Origin: Mariniflexile gromovii
Lineage (GTDB): Bacteria; Bacteroidota; Bacteroidia; Flavobacteriales; Flavobacteriaceae
Reading direction: 5' to 3'
NCBI RefSeq assembly: GCF_017814435.1
Contig: NZ_JAGJCB010000014.1
Span: 36,783 to 100,782 of the forward strand
DNA: 64,000 nt
Shown here piece after piece: positions 60,557 through 64,000 of the stretch. The notes beneath the pieces are model-generated. The model saw only the letters and a program-made list of their open reading frames with translations, did not search any database and had not been told where the DNA came from. Within the stretch, counting starts at the first letter, position 1. Each line of letters starts with the position of its first letter. The position numbers and the translations under genes were made by a program.

Positions 60557-62455
60557 TTAGTTTTGCTGCCAGTTGGTGTGGTGAAATTTACCAGTAGCAT
60601 CATCGGTTCGTTGATAGGTGTGTGCTCCAAAATAATCGCGTTGCGCTTGAATGATGTTGGCAGATGAATTAGCGGTTGCATACCCATTTAAAAAGTTAAC
60701 AGATTCGCTTAAACATGGTATGGCCAACTCACTTATAATGCACTGTGAAACTACTTTATTTATGGATGGTTTTAATAGTTTAACCTGATTGATAATGGTT
60801 TTATGTTCTAAAATATTATCGTCTTCCTTTAAAACTGAAATTAACTCTACCATAAAATCAGATTTAATGATGCATCCATTGGTCCATATTCTAGCTATTT
60901 CGCTTAAATTCAAAGTCCATTTATAGGCTTTTCCTGCTTCGGAAATTAATTTAATACCCTGGTAATGGTTTATAATACGTGCAAACTGATATGCTTTTAA
61001 AACATCATCAATATCTAAACTAAACGATGAAGGTTTTATATTAAAGTTGTTACTTGCTTGCAGTCGTTCTTCTTTATAAAATGAGGTGTAACGTGCAAAT
61101 AATGCCGAAGCTATTAATGTACTTGGGGCACCTAGTTCTGCGGTAGCAATGGTTGTCCAATTTCCTGTACCCTTATTACCCGCCTTATCTACTATTTTAT
61201 TAACGAGCCAATCATCAGCATCTTTTTTTCTTAAAACATCGATGGTAATTCCTAGCAAGTAGCTATCCGCTTTTGGCTTCCAAGACTCTAAAATAGTGGC
61301 AATATCATCTGGGTTTTTCCCCATGTTTTTCAGAATGGTGTAAACTTCTGCCAACAATTGCATTTCAACATATTCAATACCATTATGCACCATTTTTACA
61401 AAATGCCCACTCCCTTCTTCACCTACATAGGTACAACATGGTAAATTGTTAGCGTCTTTGGCAGCAATACTTTCCAAATACGTTTTTATTAAATTATAAG
61501 TTTCTTTATTTCCACCCGGCATGATGGAAGGACCTTTTAACGCCCCTTGCTCGCCTCCTGAAACTCCAACGCCTATAAAATGAATGTTTTTAGTATTTAA
61601 GTAATTGTAACGCTGTTTTGTTTGTAAATAATTTGAATTTCCTCCATCTATTAAAACATCGCCTGCCGATAAAAAAGGGATTAAATCTTCAATCACCATG
61701 TCGGTAATTTTTCCAGCATTTACCATGAGCATGATTTTTCTTGGGGTTTGTAATGAATTTACAAAAGCCTCGATATTTGAAAATGCTTGAGCCGACTCCA
61801 ACTCTTTATGGGCTTTTTTGAAATTAATAGCCACATCTTCCTCGGTGCCTTTTTCCTCTCTGTTGAACATGGAAATTTTAAAGCCTTTTTGAGCCAAGTT
61901 TCTACTTAAACTCTTCCCCATAACCCCTAATCCAAATAACCCGAATTCTGATTTCATATGTAATTCTTTTGTAATTCTTTCAACAATGTCTTCTGGTTTT
62001 AACCCAATATTTATTTCTAATGCCTCTTTGGGAGATTCTAAAGTATCAAACTGTGATTGTAATAAATCTGAAGACATGAAATGATTTGCTCTATTATTTA
62101 ATCGTTCAAAAATTTGATTAAAACTTCCTGCTAAATGAACCCATTTAACTTGATTTTGAATATCTGTACTTAAAATTTCTCGATATGATTTTTTTAAGGC
62201 AGAACAAACAATGATGCAGCTGTTATTTTTTAATTGTTTGTTCGCTAATTGATTAAGCGCTACCAACCAACCGTATCGGTCTTCATCATTAAGAGGCATA
62301 CCGCTACTCATTTTGTCTATATTGGATTGTGGATGAAAATCATCACCATCAAAAAAAGGAATATTAAGTTTTTCGGATAACAACTTTCCAATGGTGCTCT
62401 TTCCACAACCTGAAACGCCCATTATAAAGATGACCTGGTTTAAATTATTATTCAT
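60557..62455 (-). CDS. Gluconokinase fused to 6-phosphogluconate dehydrogenase
   Basis: 632 residues from ATG 62455 (MNNNLNQVIF). A reading from 62527 would add 24 residues overlapping the PL7 gene. Residues 1-165 are a gluconokinase of the GntK type with P-loop GVSGCGKS (13-20), FFDGDDFHP (34-42) and CSALKKSYR. From residue 170 a full 6-phosphogluconate dehydrogenase follows (GLFGLGVMGKSLSRNLA at 172, SGGEQGALKGPSIMPGG, GHFVKMVHNGIEYVEMQ with the catalytic Lys/Asn) and ends in the QRTDDATGKFHHTNW tail. One polypeptide would turn gluconate into ribulose-5-phosphate. It starts 8 bp inside the PL7 gene, so the two are translationally coupled. Confidence 0.92.
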   Translation of the reverse strand: MNNNLNQVIFIMGVSGCGKSTIGKLLSEKLNIPFFDGDDFHPQSNIDKMSSGMPLNDEDRYGWLVALNQLANKQLKNNSCIIVCSALKKSYREILSTDIQNQVKWVHLAGSFNQIFERLNNRANHFMSSDLLQSQFDTLESPKEALEINIGLKPEDIVERITKELHMKSEFGLFGLGVMGKSLSRNLAQKGFKISMFNREEKGTEEDVAINFKKAHKELESAQAFSNIEAFVNSLQTPRKIMLMVNAGKITDMVIEDLIPFLSAGDVLIDGGNSNYLQTKQRYNYLNTKNIHFIGVGVSGGEQGALKGPSIMPGGNKETYNLIKTYLESIAAKDANNLPCCTYVGEEGSGHFVKMVHNGIEYVEMQLLAEVYTILKNMGKNPDDIATILESWKPKADSYLLGITIDVLRKKDADDWLVNKIVDKAGNKGTGNWTTIATAELGAPSTLIASALFARYTSFYKEERLQASNNFNIKPSSFSLDIDDVLKAYQFARIINHYQGIKLISEAGKAYKWTLNLSEIARIWTNGCIIKSDFMVELISVLKEDDNILEHKTIINQVKLLKPSINKVVSQCIISELAIPCLSESVNFLNGYATANSSANIIQAQRDYFGAHTYQRTDDATGKFHHTNWQQN

Positions 62456-63518
62456 TTTTATCCTTATTTGGCATGGTACCAGGTCCAACAGTTGCTTCTT
62501 TAAACCAAACTTCTGCATAACAGCCATTGGCGTATTGTTTTGCTATATCGCCATTATAAGTTTCAGAGCCTGTATGCCAAACGATATTTTCTTCAGGATC
62601 TTTTCCGTTTGTTTGGTTATAAGCACCTTGCTTAAAATTTTGTAACTCGCCAGCATAGGCATTTGCCCGTTCTACCCCATCACGACCTATGGACGCATAT
62701 AGCGTTAATATTTGTTGAGGAATATCGGCCTTGGTTGCAAAATCTGATTTTAATAAGTTTTTAGTGAACTTTTTGGTTTCATGACCCTCACTTTTAAAGG
62801 TAAGGTACATAATGCCTTCATAAACATTTACTTCATAACTAAAGGTTTCGCCTAATTCGATACCATCTTCTGGCTCATCAGGATATGATGTGGGACTCGA
62901 CCCGACAACAGCCATATCATATCCCCAAACTGGGGTAGAATAATCCCAGCGTTTGGAATTATCGCCCTCTGTATTAATTTCATAGTTCCAATAAACAGAA
63001 CCTTTTTTATGACCTGGAAATTTTTTATAGAATATTTTTAAAGGTTCATTTTCATGCCCTTCTGTACCATGAATCTGTCCAACTACAACTGAATATGAAG
63101 CCGCTACCCTAGCATCGCCCGAAGTTGAAACATGCATAACTTTTAGCGTACCTGTTAATTTTCCACCGGTTTCGGCTTTCCAATGTTTTTTCTGTCCTAA
63201 CTCTGTACGTGTATTGCTCGAGTTTTTTGAAGTTATGCCCGAATTAGGTGTTTTATAAACAACCCAATCCGTTTTTCCATCATTTGAAACATAAAAAAAA
63301 TCTTTATGCTCCACTTTTACTAAATCTTTAATGCTTTTACCATCGCCGCATAAAATAGTAAACTCGTCCATAAATGGAATGACGTCACTTGGATAAATTA
63401 TGGATTTTGCTACTTCTGTATTGGACTTTTTAGCTGAATCTTTGCAACTATTGATTACAAATGGAATACTAACTATTAAAACAAGGCGTAATAATAATTT
63501 AATGATTTTAGTGTTCAT
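62448..63518 (-). CDS. Alginate lyase, polysaccharide lyase family 7 lipoprotein (copy 2)
   Basis: 356 residues. Lipoprotein signal IPFVINSC (Cys25). Jelly-roll catalytic domain with NTRTELGQ (Arg104, Glu106), QIH (148-150), and the C-terminal LQNFKQGAYNQ in place of the usual YFKAGxYNQ. Differs from the PL7 at 29262 in subfamily-like features (longer, RTEL in place of RSELRE). First gene of the downstream operon with gntK/gnd, NRAMP-like, PL6 and manD. A double operator and -7 box lie about 140-170 bp upstream. Confidence 0.92.
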   Translation of the reverse strand: MNTKIIKLLLRLVLIVSIPFVINSCKDSAKKSNTEVAKSIIYPSDVIPFMDEFTILCGDGKSIKDLVKVEHKDFFYVSNDGKTDWVVYKTPNSGITSKNSSNTRTELGQKKHWKAETGGKLTGTLKVMHVSTSGDARVAASYSVVVGQIHGTEGHENEPLKIFYKKFPGHKKGSVYWNYEINTEGDNSKRWDYSTPVWGYDMAVVGSSPTSYPDEPEDGIELGETFSYEVNVYEGIMYLTFKSEGHETKKFTKNLLKSDFATKADIPQQILTLYASIGRDGVERANAYAGELQNFKQGAYNQTNGKDPEENIVWHTGSETYNGDIAKQYANGCYAEVWFKEATVGPGTMPNKDKNE

Positions 63519-63658
63519 TTTATTAGCTTTTTATTGTTTAGTTGTTTTTAATTGGAGCATTAAGATACCGTTTGCAAACTACTTTTAAAAAGGAATTATA
63601 GAACTTCAAAAAAAATTCTCCTATTCATTTTAATCACAATTTAATCTAAACAAATATT

Positions 63659-63687
63659 TGGTGCACCAATTTGGTGTACCAAATATA
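63659..63687 (-). promoter_or_regulatory. Double 13-bp-phased GntR operator and promoter of the PL7-gntK/gnd operon
   Basis: Units TGGTGCACCA (63659) and TGGTGTACCA (63672), with the minus-strand -7 box TATATTTG at 63680-63687. It is followed to the right by about 100 bp of AT-rich DNA without a gene. Confidence 0.8.
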
Positions 63688-63796
63688 ATGATTTTATATT
63701 ACTATTAAAATATTTACTGATTGTTATTTTAAAATATATAAACCAATGAAATTGTCAAAATCCATTCCCTGTCCTACTTTATTTATAATAAAAAAA

Positions 63797-63957
63797 GAGG
63801 TTGTCTGAAAAGTGTATTAAGTTTTATTTGACAGCTTGAGCTTGTCGAAACCGATGTTGATTATCCGTAAGTAGAACTATTTCGACAAGCTCCTTTAGAT
63901 TTGTTTTTATAAATTTAAGAAAGAGAAAGGAAATAAAGTGAACTAAGACAGGCTCTG
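63797..63957. repeat. Intergenic element with inverted repeats at the window end
   Basis: A 13-bp perfect inverted repeat, GAGCTTGTCGAAA (63838-63850) and TTTCGACAAGCTC (63880-63892), with a 29-nt loop. It is flanked by weaker inverted ends (AGAGGTTGTCT near 63796 and AGACAGGCTCT near 63947). No coding frame is evident. It resembles short intergenic repeats or a MITE-like element; the far edge lies close to the end of the window. Confidence 0.45.
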
Positions 63958-64000
63958 AATTTTAATGTTCAATATGTGATTTAGACTTTACTTCCCTTTC

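Noticed and set aside
35901..63687. Phased TGGTnnACCA arrays considered as short direct repeats or a phage attachment site
   Set aside because: The units are palindromic, vary in the two central bases, and always overlap promoters of alginate genes. There is no integrase or tRNA nearby.

Overview
The window looks like a piece of a low-GC chromosome from a marine, probably seaweed-associated member of the Flavobacteriaceae (Bacteroidota). The reasons are SusC/SusD pairs, a type IX secretion (T9SS) C-terminal sorting domain, TAnnTTTG-type -7 promoter boxes, little use of Shine-Dalgarno sequences, and a large alginate-degradation locus. The species cannot be named from the sequence alone.

Region 1 (1-6041, minus strand) is a molybdenum cofactor operon: moeA, modE-like, a TauE-type permease, mobA, moaD, moeB-like with rhodanese, moaE, a four-helix-bundle protein, and a moaCB fusion cut by the window edge. 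A perfect ModE-like palindrome lies over the moeA promoter. Region 2 (6186-12924, plus strand) is nitrate uptake: an FNR-like regulator with an N-terminal cysteine cluster, a lipoprotein/permease/two-ATPase ABC importer (nrtABCD type) and an outer-membrane porin. A 16-bp palindrome recurs before the regulator and before the transporter. The two regions fit together, because assimilatory nitrate reductase needs Mo cofactor; the reductase itself is not in the window.

Region 3 (13109-19711) holds housekeeping and orphan genes: a THUMP-like methyltransferase, a long SH3/coiled-coil repeat protein, an S24-type repressor coupled to a DnaQ/GIY-YIG nuclease, and tRNA-Arg(UCU). Region 4 (19925-26253, plus strand) is sulfur and respiration: a Crp-family regulator, a TauE permease, a persulfide dioxygenase-like MBL/rhodanese protein, a small rhodanese, and cytochrome bd oxidase (cydAB). 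Two GTAAC-N4-GTTAC operators sit at identical distances from their -7 boxes.

Region 5 (26316-63687, almost all minus strand) is an alginate/uronate utilization locus of about 37 kb. It has two PL7, two PL6 and one PL17 lyases, KdgF, two SusCD pairs, a PKD surface protein, a hexuronate MFS transporter, two SDRs, two paralogous FadR-type GntR regulators, a T9SS-secreted protein, a symporter/MocA/RbsD-like set with an in-frame stop in the rbsD-like gene, ManD, a gluconokinase-6-phosphogluconate dehydrogenase fusion and an NRAMP-like transporter lacking the metal-binding motifs. Seven intergenic regions carry TGGTnnACCA palindromes. In six of them the copies are in two or three tandem units exactly 13 bp apart, and in five the array overlaps a minus-strand TATATTTG -7 box. 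This gives a sequence-visible regulon that ties the whole locus together. KDG kinase and KDPG aldolase, needed to finish the pathway, are not in the window.
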